A stretch of 32,050 nucleotides of DNA, taken from Saccharofermentans sp. GTDB lineage: Bacteria > Bacillota > Clostridia > Saccharofermentanales > Saccharofermentanaceae. The notes below the pieces were generated by a model. That model saw only the letters and a list, made by a program, of their open reading frames with translations. It was not told where the DNA came from and did no database searches. The position numbers and the translations under genes are program-made. Position 1 is the stretch's first letter. Each line of letters starts with the position of its first letter. Shown here one piece after another: positions 8,455 through 17,395 of the stretch. The stretch spans positions 1 to 32,050 of the forward strand of contig JAIKVV010000082.1 in NCBI GenBank assembly GCA_024685385.1, in the 5' to 3' direction.

Positions 8455-9345
8455 ATGGAATGGATCGAAGCATTACAAAAAGCCATCACCTATATGGAAG
8501 ATCATCTTCTCGAGGAGATCAACTATGAAGACGTAGCGAAGCAGGTGCACACGTCGAGCTACGAGTTTCACAGGGCTTTCAGTTTTGTGACAGGCTTAAC
8601 GGCCAATGCGTATATCCGGAACCGCCGTTTATCTCTGGCGGGTAGAGAACTCGTTGAGACCGATGCAAAGATCACGGATCTGGCGCTGAAATACGGCTAC
8701 GAGACACCGGAAAGCTTTACCAAAGCTTTCACCAGGTTTCATGGTGTCGCACCGAAAACGGCCAGAGAAGAAGCCGGCAAACTTGTGCTTTTCAATCCGC
8801 TTACGATTACATTATCCGTGAAAGGTGGTAAGAGTATGGATTACCGTATTGTACAGACAAAGGAAAAGAAGTTTATCGCACTCGTAAGAGAGTTCAACAA
8901 TGCGATCATTAACGATGAAGCCAACCACGATGTGGCGGACTTCTGGGGCGAGGTCAACAGCAAGCAGATGCTGTCTCCCATCTGGATGCTGAGGGAAGAC
9001 GGAAAGCGCGACCTCTATGGTCTCTGCAGCCCGACAACAGAAGGAAAGGATACCTTCGAATACGGCATCGGCATCATAATCGATGAGGACACCGCAGAGT
9101 TCGATATGTCAGATCTCGAAAAGAAGGGCTTCCGCGTCTGGGACGTCAATCCCGGCACCTATGTGGTCTTTGACTGCGTAGGCACAGACGGCGATTGCAT
9201 CGCCAAGACCTGGGTAAAGTTCTATAAGGAGTTCCTGCCGCAGATGGGCTATGAGGCTTCCGAAGAGACTGACTACGAACTTTACTTTGACGGCACAAGA
9301 CCTGATGTTTTCTGCGAACTGTGGATTCCGATCAAGAAGAAATAA
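8455..9345 (+). CDS. AraC-family regulator with GyrI-like effector domain
   Basis: The 296-residue protein begins with an AraC-type DNA-binding region (residues of about 8-105). It has two helix-turn-helix units: 'INYEDVAKQVHTSSYEFHRAF', and 'KITDLALKYGYETPESFTKAF' with the diagnostic 'F...FG..P...R' ending as 'FHGVAPKTAREE'. Residues of about 124-294 form a GyrI-like (effector-binding, Rob-type) domain starting 'MDYRIVQTKEKKFIALV' and ending 'YELYFDG....CELWIPI'. Regulators of this layout bind small hydrophobic or cationic compounds and often act on transport or detoxification genes. No target is evident next to it. It has a very strong AAGGAGG site before ATG 8455 and ends at a bidirectional terminator. 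Confidence 0.92.
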   Translation: MEWIEALQKAITYMEDHLLEEINYEDVAKQVHTSSYEFHRAFSFVTGLTANAYIRNRRLSLAGRELVETDAKITDLALKYGYETPESFTKAFTRFHGVAPKTAREEAGKLVLFNPLTITLSVKGGKSMDYRIVQTKEKKFIALVREFNNAIINDEANHDVADFWGEVNSKQMLSPIWMLREDGKRDLYGLCSPTTEGKDTFEYGIGIIIDEDTAEFDMSDLEKKGFRVWDVNPGTYVVFDCVGTDGDCIAKTWVKFYKEFLPQMGYEASEETDYELYFDGTRPDVFCELWIPIKKK

Positions 9346-9358
9346 GATCCCCGATATA

Positions 9359-9391
9359 AACGACTGGTGAAATGACAATCACCAGTCGTTT
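9359..9391. terminator. Bidirectional rho-independent terminator
   Basis: Arms 9359-9370 and 9379-9390 are perfectly complementary (core CGACTGGTGA / TCACCAGTCG), with an eight-base loop. A T-run follows on the forward strand and A-rich sequence precedes it. It stands between the converging AraC-family and first GH3 genes and can serve both. Confidence 0.85.
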
Positions 9392-9433
9392 TCATATGTT
9401 TAGGAGCACAAGACTATAAACGGTAAGATCAGA

Positions 9434-11293
9434 TCATGTCCGGGGAACGAAGTCTTCCCCGTAAGACAAGCCGTATCCTTTCGGGAATGAGCAGTCTTCC
9501 AAGCCGATTATCTGCTTGTTGGATCCGTACCAGTTTGACGGAAGTCTTCCTGTAAAATCAGCATAACCGCAAAGGACATCCGAGATGCCTTTCCCTTCAG
9601 AACCGGGCAGATAACACATAACGACACTGTCCCAGTTGTTATAATGCGTATTCCCGAGGAAGAGATGTCTTCCGGCAATTATGCAGGTAACGATCGGTTT
9701 GCCAAGCGCTTCAGCCTGTTTAACCGCATTCATGTTATTAGGCAGAGCGGTGCTTCCGCTCAGGCTGAGATCATTGGAATCACCAAACCACTCGGCATAG
9801 GAGTCTTCACCTACACAAAGAACGATCACATCAGCTTCACTGAAACGGTCCGGATCTGTTATGACTTCGATTCCGTATTCACCGGCATTCTCCATAAACG
9901 CTTCCTTTATGGTAGTGACTCCCTGGATATCGGCTACGGGGCTTTTATTCCATCCCAAAGTCCATCCGCCGACCTGAGCTGTACAATTATCGGCTGCAGG
10001 TCCCAATATCAATACTTTGCTTCCCTTCTTGATCGGCAAAGTGTTATTGTTGTTTTTGAGAAGGACAAGGCTCTTTTCGACAAGCTGCTCGGCTACTGCT
10101 TTGGAATCTGCCGAGCCCACTTTGCTTTTGACAGTTATGTTCTCACAATAAGGATCATCGAAAAGACCTGCGTCTTTCTTTACTTTGATTATCCTTGTGA
10201 CTGCATCGTCCACACGCTCTTTTGTGATCTTCCCGTTTTCAACGCTGTCAACGATGATCTGTCTCGCCTGCGCATATTTTTCGCCTTCCATCAGCATATC
10301 GATACCGCTGTTGATCGCCGTAATGACTTGTTCTTCGTAAGTGTCGGGGGACGTATACTGTATAGCCATGCTGTCGCTTACGACAAAGCCCTTAAAGCCC
10401 ATCTCGTTCTTCAGCTTCCAAATGTATTTTCCGTTCTCATGCATCTTAACCCCGTTGAGGGAAGTGTAACTGACCATTATGGTCTGAACGCCTGCATCGA
10501 TCTGGGCCTGATAAACGGTAAGGAGCTCATTGATCTCTTCTTCATACAGCGAAGCATTGCCTCTGTCGATAAGGCTCAAGTATTTATATTCTTCATGTTT
10601 TCCCGTGCCGTATACTACGTTGCCGTCACCGAAAAAGTGTTTCGAGCAAGCTACGACTCCACCATCGATAAGGCCTTTAGTATATGCCGTGGAAAGTCTT
10701 TTTATGGTTTCGATATCCGAACTGTAGCATTCGTAAGTTCTGCCCCATCTGGGATCATTTGACTGTGCTACGCAAGGGTAAAGATTCCACAGCATGTGAC
10801 ACTGCTTTGCTTCGTTTGCCGTGATGAGTCCCGCCTGATATGCAAGCTCCTCGTCATTTGCAGCACCCATGCCGATGTTTTGAGGAAAGTAAACGGCACC
10901 GACACAGTATCCGACACCATGTACATCATCCTGAGCCAGGAGGAAAGGGATTCCGGCTTCAGACTCTATGGCGGCTTTCTGGTAATCATCAACGGTCTTG
11001 CTCCAGCCTGAAGCAGAAAGAACACCTTCATCGCCGTAGATGCTTCCGTAACAATAGTCCTGCATGCCTTGAATATCCGAATTATAAAGTATCGGCTGAA
11101 CCATCTGGGCTGCCTTTTGTTCCAAAGTTAATTCCGCAACGATCTCTTCAGGAGACATGGCTGCATATCTCTGGTATTTATAGTCGTATTTAGCTTCCGT
11201 AGTTCCGGAGGTAGTTCCGGTATCTCCCGTTCTGCATGCGGCTGCAGATAATATCATGGAAAAAACCAGCAACAGAGTAAGCGCTTTTTTCAT
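9434..11293 (-). CDS. GH3 glycoside hydrolase lipoprotein (beta-glucosidase type)
   Basis: The 619-residue protein has a lipoprotein signal with lipobox 'AAAC' (C20), so it is anchored outside the membrane. The GH3 N-terminal barrel covers about 50-375, with 'QDDVHG', 'DPRWGRTYE', 'KHFFGDG' at 218-224 and the nucleophile D307 in 'GFVVSDSMA'. The second alpha/beta domain, about 400-615, includes 'GGWTLGW' and 'GEDSYAEWFGD', where E501 lies where the acid/base of barley-type exoglucanases lies. The KHFFGDG form is of the exo-beta-glucosidase group and not the NagZ hexosaminidase group, whose KH(F/I)PGHG motif is absent. It probably releases glucose from beta-glucans or glycosides. It lacks the palindromes found before the second GH3 gene, so it is probably regulated differently. 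Confidence 0.92.
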   Translation of the reverse strand: MKKALTLLLVFSMILSAAACRTGDTGTTSGTTEAKYDYKYQRYAAMSPEEIVAELTLEQKAAQMVQPILYNSDIQGMQDYCYGSIYGDEGVLSASGWSKTVDDYQKAAIESEAGIPFLLAQDDVHGVGYCVGAVYFPQNIGMGAANDEELAYQAGLITANEAKQCHMLWNLYPCVAQSNDPRWGRTYECYSSDIETIKRLSTAYTKGLIDGGVVACSKHFFGDGNVVYGTGKHEEYKYLSLIDRGNASLYEEEINELLTVYQAQIDAGVQTIMVSYTSLNGVKMHENGKYIWKLKNEMGFKGFVVSDSMAIQYTSPDTYEEQVITAINSGIDMLMEGEKYAQARQIIVDSVENGKITKERVDDAVTRIIKVKKDAGLFDDPYCENITVKSKVGSADSKAVAEQLVEKSLVLLKNNNNTLPIKKGSKVLILGPAADNCTAQVGGWTLGWNKSPVADIQGVTTIKEAFMENAGEYGIEVITDPDRFSEADVIVLCVGEDSYAEWFGDSNDLSLSGSTALPNNMNAVKQAEALGKPIVTCIIAGRHLFLGNTHYNNWDSVVMCYLPGSEGKGISDVLCGYADFTGRLPSNWYGSNKQIIGLEDCSFPKGYGLSYGEDFVPRT

Positions 11294-11420
11294 AACAAAT
11301 TCCCATCCTGTTTCTATACTTATGATCGGATGATAACAAGGGTATTTGTATTTAATGTGTAGGCATTATGTAATTTGTGTGAAGAGATGAACCGTATTAA
11401 TATTTCCGCAATGTCTAAGG

Positions 11421-11455
11421 TATAATTATCTTGTCTGAGGGAAAAGCAACCTTGG
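11421..11455 (+). promoter_or_regulatory. Promoter and leader, copy B of the repeated element
   Basis: TATAAT at 11421-11426 and the following 16 bases are identical to 2582-2603. The downstream CCTTGGT is also kept after a one-base length difference. No convincing -35 box is seen. It lies between the first GH3 gene (reverse) and the membrane protein gene at 11487. Confidence 0.45.
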
Positions 11456-11486
11456 TGCGGATTTTATGTTTTTATGGAGAATACAA

Positions 11487-11966
11487 ATGGGTTCGGATCT
11501 TCGATTTCAACTAAAAGCTGCAGTTGAAACTAATGCGCTTACGCCGGTAACCGTAAGTGACGAACTTAAGCGCCGTTTTCTTAAGAAAGCAGGATTATCA
11601 TCATTGAAATATCTTCCTTTATCTATAATCGCATTTGTGGTTGTTTTACATATTCTTGTTGTGATCAAGCTTCACCTTGAAGACTTTTTTGTGCCGGTAT
11701 TATTTTGCGGGATCGCTTTTATATTTGTAGGCTTATTGTCACCCTTTTTCCTGATCTACAACCTTTTTGCCAACGCAATTGCGATCCGGCGCCGGAATTA
11801 TGGATTCTATGAAGGCGAGATAACAGGCGTGATCGACGACGGCTATGAGATCAGTGGTCTTAAAGGTCACACGATCGAACCTTTCATCGGCAAGAAGAAC
11901 TATGAACCCGGCGGGAAAGTCATTGTTGCAAGACTTAAAAATGAATTTTATCTGATCTCTGAATAG
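11487..11966 (+). CDS. Small membrane protein, function unknown
   Basis: The protein has 159 residues from ATG 11487. This start is preferred to ATG 11466 because GGAGA at 11476-11480 is correctly spaced before it. Two membrane helices are predicted at about residues 32-55 and 62-90. A basic 'AIRRRNYGF' follows, then a C-terminal soluble domain of about 65 residues with 'GEITGVIDDGYEISG' and 'GKVIVARLKNEFYLI', which looks like a small beta-barrel. It should face the cytoplasm. I do not recognise the family. It is the first gene of a forward series and shares its promoter/leader element with the gene at 2663. Confidence 0.65.
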   Translation: MGSDLRFQLKAAVETNALTPVTVSDELKRRFLKKAGLSSLKYLPLSIIAFVVVLHILVVIKLHLEDFFVPVLFCGIAFIFVGLLSPFFLIYNLFANAIAIRRRNYGFYEGEITGVIDDGYEISGLKGHTIEPFIGKKNYEPGGKVIVARLKNEFYLISE

Positions 11967-12000
11967 AAGACCGGATCGCAACGGAGGCAACAGAATAAAC

Positions 12001-12411
12001 ATGAGATTAGACGGTTTTGGTATATTAGTTGAAGACATGGCTTCGATGATCCGTTTTTACAGAGATGTACTCGGATTTGAGATAAAGGAAGCTGAGGACA
12101 CATCAAATGTATATCTGGTAAAAGACGGAACACTTTTTCTGTTGTACGGCCGCAAGGATTTCGAGAAGATGACCGGCCGGAAGTATGACTATGTCAAAGG
12201 TCTGAACGGACATTATGAAATTGCGCTTTATGTTGATACATTTGATGAAGTGGATGAAGTCTATGACCGTGTTATCGGTCAGGGGGCAACATCCGTACTT
12301 GCTCCGACCACTGAGCCATGGGGACAGAGGACCTGTTACATCGCCGATCCCGAGGGTAATCTGATCGAGATAGGTTCCTGGGATAAACCGTATGAGGAGA
12401 AGGATTTCTAA
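12001..12411 (+). CDS. VOC (glyoxalase/bleomycin-resistance-like) superfamily protein
   Basis: The 136-residue protein has the paired beta-alpha-beta-beta-beta units of the vicinal-oxygen-chelate fold. The first unit is 'GFGILVEDMASMIRFYRDVLGFEI' and the second starts 'HYEIALYVDTFDEVDEVYDRV'; the protein ends 'CYIADPEGNLIEIGSW', the usual metal-binding 'DPEGN..E' region. Members are lyases, dioxygenases or drug-binding proteins; the substrate is not clear. A GGAGG site (about 11981) precedes ATG 12001. The next gene begins directly after its stop codon, so both are surely in one transcript. Confidence 0.88.
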   Translation: MRLDGFGILVEDMASMIRFYRDVLGFEIKEAEDTSNVYLVKDGTLFLLYGRKDFEKMTGRKYDYVKGLNGHYEIALYVDTFDEVDEVYDRVIGQGATSVLAPTTEPWGQRTCYIADPEGNLIEIGSWDKPYEEKDF

Positions 12412-13359
12412 ATGGCTATTACGACAAAACAATTTCAATTGTTAACGGATATAAATCTTGTGTGGGACTTTCTTGTCGACATATACGACAGAGAGAACGG
12501 AAGCGGCATGCCGGCACCTTTTTTCGAGCATGCCATACGCGCATCCTGGATGGATTCATCTTATTCACATCTGGACAGATTTTGGTTTGACGATGATAAG
12601 ATCGTTGCTTTCGTATATTATGAGGCCCCGGTTACTGATATCTATTTTGCTGTTCGAAAGGGCTATGAATATCTTGCCGACGAATTGATCGATTATGCGG
12701 TTACGGCTATGCCAAGCTTTGACGGCAACCAGCAATTTGTACTTTTCAACGGGCAGGAATTCTTGAAAGAGGCTGCACAAAAGCGCGGATACCGCATGGT
12801 ATTTGAATACGAGAGCCGGGTCTTTGATTTTGAGAATGAATTGAATTACGAGCTGCCGGAAGGATATCATTTTGTTGAACCTGAAGATATTGATGTTATC
12901 AAGTTGTCCAAGCTTTGTTGGTACGGATTCGACCATGGGGATAAACAGGAATTCTCTGACTGGGATAAGTATGATGACAATAATGACTGGACTCCCGCAA
13001 AATCACACAAGGACTGCGTAGCGGAATGGATGGCCCCGTCACCTCATTCTACACATGAATACGACGTTGTCATTGCGGATGACAAAGGTGAGTATGCATG
13101 TTTTTCCGGGATGTGGTGGGTTCCGCAAAATAAGCTTGCTTACATGGAACCGCTCTGCACGTCTCCGGAGCACCGCAGGAAAGGACTTGCTGCCGCAGCT
13201 CTTACTAAGCACTACCGCAGGATGAAATCTCTTGGAGCAACCCACATGACAGGTGGAGAAGATCCTTTTTACGAGAAATTGGGATACGGAAAAGGATTCC
13301 ATTTTTCGATGTGGAAAAATGATCAGAACACAAGCTGGGAAAGGAGATCATCGATTTGA
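12412..13359 (+). CDS. GNAT family N-acetyltransferase, probably two-domain
   Basis: The 315-residue protein carries a clear GNAT domain at its C-terminus: 'YACFSGMWWVPQNKLAYMEPLCTSPEHRRKGLAAAAL', with the acetyl-CoA loop 'RRKGLA' at about residues 259-264, and 'FYEKLGYGKGF'. The N-terminal 150 residues have a similar layout ('DRFWFDDDKIVAFVYYEAP', 'FLKEAAQKRGYRM') but a degraded acetyl-CoA loop. This suggests a double GNAT with one inactive half. It begins immediately after the VOC stop and ends with a four-base overlap (TTGA) with the next gene. The acceptor is unknown. Confidence 0.85.
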   Translation: MAITTKQFQLLTDINLVWDFLVDIYDRENGSGMPAPFFEHAIRASWMDSSYSHLDRFWFDDDKIVAFVYYEAPVTDIYFAVRKGYEYLADELIDYAVTAMPSFDGNQQFVLFNGQEFLKEAAQKRGYRMVFEYESRVFDFENELNYELPEGYHFVEPEDIDVIKLSKLCWYGFDHGDKQEFSDWDKYDDNNDWTPAKSHKDCVAEWMAPSPHSTHEYDVVIADDKGEYACFSGMWWVPQNKLAYMEPLCTSPEHRRKGLAAAALTKHYRRMKSLGATHMTGGEDPFYEKLGYGKGFHFSMWKNDQNTSWERRSSI

Positions 13360-14450
13360 AAAAGATAGTATCGAGCTTTATATGTTTGGTCCTTATCGGA
13401 TTAACCGTTACTTCCTGCAGTCCTAAGACGCCTGTAGAGACATCTTCGACTGAGACTTCCGTGACAACGGAAACAACTACTACCGTGACGTCTGCTACAA
13501 CAACCACGGAGACAAGTGAGTCTGAATCCGTCGAAGAGAATGTCAGATGGTTTACTTTTAATCCCAAGGTCACATCGTCATTTATGCTCGAAACCTTCGG
13601 CAAGGACAAGTGCGATGCCTGGTCCAATCTGGTGGATGCCGTAATGGAAGGCAGGGATACTTTTGATTGCTTAGATAAACATACATATCTTTGGACGATC
13701 AATGAATTTCCTGACAGATATTTTCCTGTTCTCCGCAAAATAATCAAGACACCGGATAACTATCTTGATATCGAGGTTAACGGAACGGCGCCCATCGAAT
13801 ATAAGGTGTCCAAGGAAGAGGCTGCACGGATGATAGAAGAATTCACGCAGCTTGTCGAGGATATCATTAACGAGAATGTAAAGCCCGAATACAATGATTT
13901 CGAGAAAGCACTGGCACTTTATAACTATTTTGCAATAACATACGTATATGATTACGATACGGCAAGACTGATAGAAAGTAATCCCTCCAAGGTCAATTAT
14001 ACTTCCTCATACCGTCTCTTGTCGGAGAAGACCGGGATCTGCAGCGAGATCGCAGAGGCATATTCATATCTGCTCATGCAGATCGGGGTTGATGCAACTA
14101 CGGTTATCGGGGGCGAGCATGAATGGTCCTTGATAAAATTAGGCGGCAAATATTTCCATATTGATCCGACATGGGTACTGCAGGACTGGTATAGTCTTTC
14201 ATATTTTCTGATGACAGATAAGCAGCGTAAGGAACAGGGCGGATACAAAAAGAAAGACTACGTATATGTCAGCGAATACTCTCCTGAAGAAAAACCTGTA
14301 TATCCCGCAACAGATGACTCCTTCAGTTCCATGTGGGATTGTCATGTAGTCTCATTTGATCCGAAGACCCAAACTCTGGAATATACAAAATTCGACGATG
14401 ACGGCAATGAAGTGACCGGCACCTTTGATTACAGCGGATTCTGTAATTGA
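13356..14450 (+). CDS. Transglutaminase-like lipoprotein
   Basis: The 364-residue protein starts at TTG 13356, overlapping the previous stop. AAAGGAG lies just upstream, and no later start would keep the signal peptide. The lipobox is 'VTSC' with C21. A Thr/Ser-rich linker (about 29-58) precedes a mostly helical region. The transglutaminase-like core follows with Cys229 in 'TGICSEIAEAY', His255 in 'GEHEWSLI' and Asp270 in 'YFHIDPTW', the complete Cys-His-Asp triad. Extracellular enzymes of this type cleave or cross-link peptides, and some act on the cell wall. It is anchored outside. The last 80 residues are not assigned. Confidence 0.88.
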   Translation: MKKIVSSFICLVLIGLTVTSCSPKTPVETSSTETSVTTETTTTVTSATTTTETSESESVEENVRWFTFNPKVTSSFMLETFGKDKCDAWSNLVDAVMEGRDTFDCLDKHTYLWTINEFPDRYFPVLRKIIKTPDNYLDIEVNGTAPIEYKVSKEEAARMIEEFTQLVEDIINENVKPEYNDFEKALALYNYFAITYVYDYDTARLIESNPSKVNYTSSYRLLSEKTGICSEIAEAYSYLLMQIGVDATTVIGGEHEWSLIKLGGKYFHIDPTWVLQDWYSLSYFLMTDKQRKEQGGYKKKDYVYVSEYSPEEKPVYPATDDSFSSMWDCHVVSFDPKTQTLEYTKFDDDGNEVTGTFDYSGFCN

Positions 14451-14513
14451 TCTGATCACATACATAAAATTTCCGCTTCACTTTCTATACTATGCAAAGC
14501 CTGACAGCTATTT

Positions 14514-14519
14514 TATAAT
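14514..14519 (+). promoter_or_regulatory. Possible -10 box for the S-layer-type gene
   Basis: TATAAT lies in an AT-rich 99-base gap after the transglutaminase gene, 30 bases before ATG 14550. The ribosome binding site GGAGGG is at 14538-14543. No -35 box of good quality is found at the usual distance, so this promoter is tentative. Confidence 0.35.
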
Positions 14520-14549
14520 AAAAAAATCTTATACGATGGAGGGTCTGTT

Positions 14550-16469
14550 ATGGTAAGGAAGTATTTGTCTGCAATATGTGCAGCGACACTTGTTTTGTCT
14601 ATGTGGGGTATCTGCGCGGATGTACTGGCAGATGATGAGCCGGAAAAGAACACTTACACAGTTGCGTTTGATTCGAACGGCGGTTCAGGCTCTATGGAGG
14701 CACAGGAGATGACCCCGGGCGAGAAGCAGCAGCTGAACGCAAACGGCTTCGAATATAAAGTTAATATTTCCTACGATACGGCAGGCGGAAATCCGATCGA
14801 TCCGGAAGTCCTGGAATATCCCTTCCTCGGATGGTCCACCAAAGATGAAGTTTCTGACATAGCTACCAATATGAGCAATTGGCATATTAAGAATTCGGAT
14901 TTGGTCGTGCCTTCACATGATCCAAATACCGGCATAGATACAGTTGAAGTTCATACAAAGCCCAATCAATGGGAAAAGGCATATACCCAAGAGATAAATC
15001 TTGAGCCCGGGCAAAAATACAAGGTTTCTGTTAAATACCGTTTTAGCGAGACATTTGAACATCTCGGTTCGGCAAATCCAATGAGATTCAGTGTGGTAAC
15101 GGGAGCTAATGACGGCAACGGCCCTGATGATTCCGGCGCTATTATCGAATCCTTCGTATACGAAAATATAAAACCCGAAGATGGTGTTTGGTACGAAGGA
15201 GTTGTATTCTTTACGGTACCTCAGACAGGAATAATCCGTCTTTCCACCAATTACGGTTGTGTCGGAGATTATAGGGACTTGGTCTTTGAATATAAAGACC
15301 TAGAGTTCTGCAGATTGGATGAAAATAATAATCCGGTTTCACAGGACCTGTTCTTCGAAGACGGAGCAGAAGTTTCAAATATCGGAGAGAGCAAGGGAAG
15401 CGAGTATGTGTTTAAGGCAACATGGGATATGGATAAGTCTGTCACTTTGCCTGACCCCGTAAAGTGTTGTTCTGTTTTCGAGGGATGGACTGACGGCGAG
15501 AAGACATATGCTGCAGGAGATAAGATCTCACCTACGGAGGACCTTGCTCTCACAGCAATCTGGAATCCGGAACTCGTTCACGATTGGGGCGACTGGACTG
15601 TTACAAAGAAAGCAACGGTTACATCCGAAGGCGAAGAGACAAGGGTCTGCAAGAATGATCCCAGCCACAATGAGACCCGTGTAATACCCAAGCTTAATGT
15701 GACTGTTAAGCTCAACAAAAAGACCGCAAGCGTCATATGCGGCAAGACAGAGACTCTTAAGGCTACGGTTACCGGAACGGATAAAGCCGTCAGCTGGAAG
15801 TCCTCTGATACAAAGATCGCAACTGTCGATAAGAACGGTAAGGTTACGACCAAGATGGCAGGATCCGTTACTATCACCGCAACGGTATTAGGCGTTTCCG
15901 CAAAATGCGAAATCACGGTCCTCTATAAGGATGTAACAAGTAAGGACGACTTCTGGTATGCTCCCACCAACTATCTGACCGCCAAGGGAGTAGTCAAGGG
16001 TTATGCAAATCAGACGGAGTTCCGTCCCGCCAATGAATGTACCCGCGCTCAGATGGTAACATTCCTTTACAGACTCCAAGGGGAACCTAAGACCAAATCA
16101 AATAAGTGCAATTTTGGGGATGTTAAAACCACGGATTATTTCTACAAGCCCGTAATCTGGGCAGTTGAGAAAGGCATCACCACGGGTGTTTCAAAGGAAC
16201 TGTTCAATCCCCAGGGCGTCTGCACCAGAGCGCAGACCGTAACATTCCTCTGGAGGATGGCAGGCAAGCCCGAGCCCGGCAAGAATGCCAAGACTTTCAA
16301 GGATGTAAAGACAACAGATTATTTCTATAAGGCAACCCTCTGGGCATCTGACTTGAAGATCCTGGCAGGTCTCCCTAACGGCAAGTTCGATCCTCAGGGC
16401 AAGTGCTTGAGACGCCAGATGGTTACCTTCCTGTACAAATACGATAAATACGTAAACGGAAAAGGATAA
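14550..16469 (+). CDS. S-layer-type surface protein: Listeria-Bacteroides repeats, Big2 and three SLH domains
   Basis: The 639-residue protein has a signal peptide of about 27 residues, probably cleaved after 'VLA'. 'YTVAFDSNGGSGSMEAQEM' (about 36-54) and 'YPFLGWSTKDEVSD' are Listeria-Bacteroides (InlB B-type) repeat pieces. The later 'FKATWDMD' and 'CCSVFEGWTDGEKTYAAGD' complete the pattern. Between them lies a stretch of about 165 residues that looks like a beta-sandwich ('EINLEPGQKYKVSVKYRF', 'GIIRLSTNYG'). A Big2 immunoglobulin-like domain spans about 384-458 ('AVSWKSSDTKIATVDKNGKVT'). Three SLH repeats, each with 'D....Y......A...G' and 'TRAQ.VTFLYR', fill 459-639 and should bind cell-wall polymer. 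It is a cell-surface protein, perhaps for glycan binding. Confidence 0.9.
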   Translation: MVRKYLSAICAATLVLSMWGICADVLADDEPEKNTYTVAFDSNGGSGSMEAQEMTPGEKQQLNANGFEYKVNISYDTAGGNPIDPEVLEYPFLGWSTKDEVSDIATNMSNWHIKNSDLVVPSHDPNTGIDTVEVHTKPNQWEKAYTQEINLEPGQKYKVSVKYRFSETFEHLGSANPMRFSVVTGANDGNGPDDSGAIIESFVYENIKPEDGVWYEGVVFFTVPQTGIIRLSTNYGCVGDYRDLVFEYKDLEFCRLDENNNPVSQDLFFEDGAEVSNIGESKGSEYVFKATWDMDKSVTLPDPVKCCSVFEGWTDGEKTYAAGDKISPTEDLALTAIWNPELVHDWGDWTVTKKATVTSEGEETRVCKNDPSHNETRVIPKLNVTVKLNKKTASVICGKTETLKATVTGTDKAVSWKSSDTKIATVDKNGKVTTKMAGSVTITATVLGVSAKCEITVLYKDVTSKDDFWYAPTNYLTAKGVVKGYANQTEFRPANECTRAQMVTFLYRLQGEPKTKSNKCNFGDVKTTDYFYKPVIWAVEKGITTGVSKELFNPQGVCTRAQTVTFLWRMAGKPEPGKNAKTFKDVKTTDYFYKATLWASDLKILAGLPNGKFDPQGKCLRRQMVTFLYKYDKYVNGKG

Positions 16470-16479
16470 ATCTTAATAC

Positions 16480-17391
16480 ATGAAGAAAAAAATATTTATA
16501 TCGTTGATCCTGACTGCGGCATTGCTCGCATCCTGCAGCAATGCCAAGGTTGAGACGACTCCGGTTACGGAAGAGACAACTACCATTGTGACTACGGAAG
16601 CAACGACGACCACAACGACTACAGCGGAAACTAAGTCAACAACGACATCAGAGACGACTTCAGGGCCAAAGCCCTCTGATCCCGAGATCAAGGACGAGAG
16701 CGAGACTTTGAAAAGGGTTACTTTCTACCGTGACGGCAATCCCATCAAGGCTAAGCTCTATCTTCCGGAAGGAAAAGGACCCTTTAAGACCGTGATCCTT
16801 CTCGGAGGGATGTATGTCGATCTGGGTTATTATTCGGGCAAGGCACAGATATTCAACGACAAGGGATATGCCGTTGTTGAGATGAGCCCGACCAACAACA
16901 AGCTCATGGGTGTTTATCAGATCCCCGAATTTCTGGGTGATTTCGTTTACGAGCAGATGCAGGACATGCTTTCGGTAATGGATGATCTCAAATCTTTCCC
17001 GGAGATAGATTCATCCGATATCTATCTGTTCGGGCACAGCATCGGCGGACTCGGAGCGGTATATGCGGCAAGGGAAAGACAGGATGAGATCAAGGGATTG
17101 ATCCTGATCGAGCCGAGTTTCCAGTATCCTGAAACAATGCTTTTCGAAAACGAAGAGACCCTCAGAAAGGATTTCTATCCGTTATTGTCTGAACTCAAAG
17201 TTCCCGTGCTGATAGTAAAGGGAACGGGAGACCGCCCGGACCTCACGGACTTTGAGCATTTCTACGATAAGGCAATAGAGACGATCCCCTCTGCAAAGAT
17301 CGTTACCATCGAGGGTGCGGATCACCCCATGCACGGTGAACCCGGCAATCAGATGGCTGAAAGTGTCTGTGAAAACATAAAAGGATGGTAA
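16480..17391 (+). CDS. Alpha/beta-hydrolase lipoprotein
   Basis: The 303-residue protein has a lipobox 'LASC' (C19) and a Thr-rich linker of about 40 residues (26-65). The hydrolase domain then starts at about 78. The nucleophile elbow is 'GHSIGG' (185-190, Ser187). D251 in 'GTGDRPD' and H282 in 'GADHPMHG' complete a plausible triad, and 'ILLGGMY' is the oxyanion-hole region. It is placed outside the cell, so an esterase acting on acetylated or feruloylated polysaccharide would be reasonable, but this is inference. It begins ten bases after the S-layer gene, so the two are probably co-transcribed. Confidence 0.88.
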   Translation: MKKKIFISLILTAALLASCSNAKVETTPVTEETTTIVTTEATTTTTTTAETKSTTTSETTSGPKPSDPEIKDESETLKRVTFYRDGNPIKAKLYLPEGKGPFKTVILLGGMYVDLGYYSGKAQIFNDKGYAVVEMSPTNNKLMGVYQIPEFLGDFVYEQMQDMLSVMDDLKSFPEIDSSDIYLFGHSIGGLGAVYAARERQDEIKGLILIEPSFQYPETMLFENEETLRKDFYPLLSELKVPVLIVKGTGDRPDLTDFEHFYDKAIETIPSAKIVTIEGADHPMHGEPGNQMAESVCENIKGW

Positions 17392-17395
17392 AGGT

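Noticed and set aside
9644..10762. Long forward open frame of 372 codons
   Set aside because: It is entirely antisense to the first GH3 gene, has no ribosome binding site, and its translation is cysteine- and phenylalanine-rich without any domain pattern.
16480..16690. Reverse open frame with long valine runs
   Set aside because: It is the antisense of the ACN-repeat DNA that encodes the Thr-rich linker of the hydrolase lipoprotein; similar shadows occur opposite 13430-13520.
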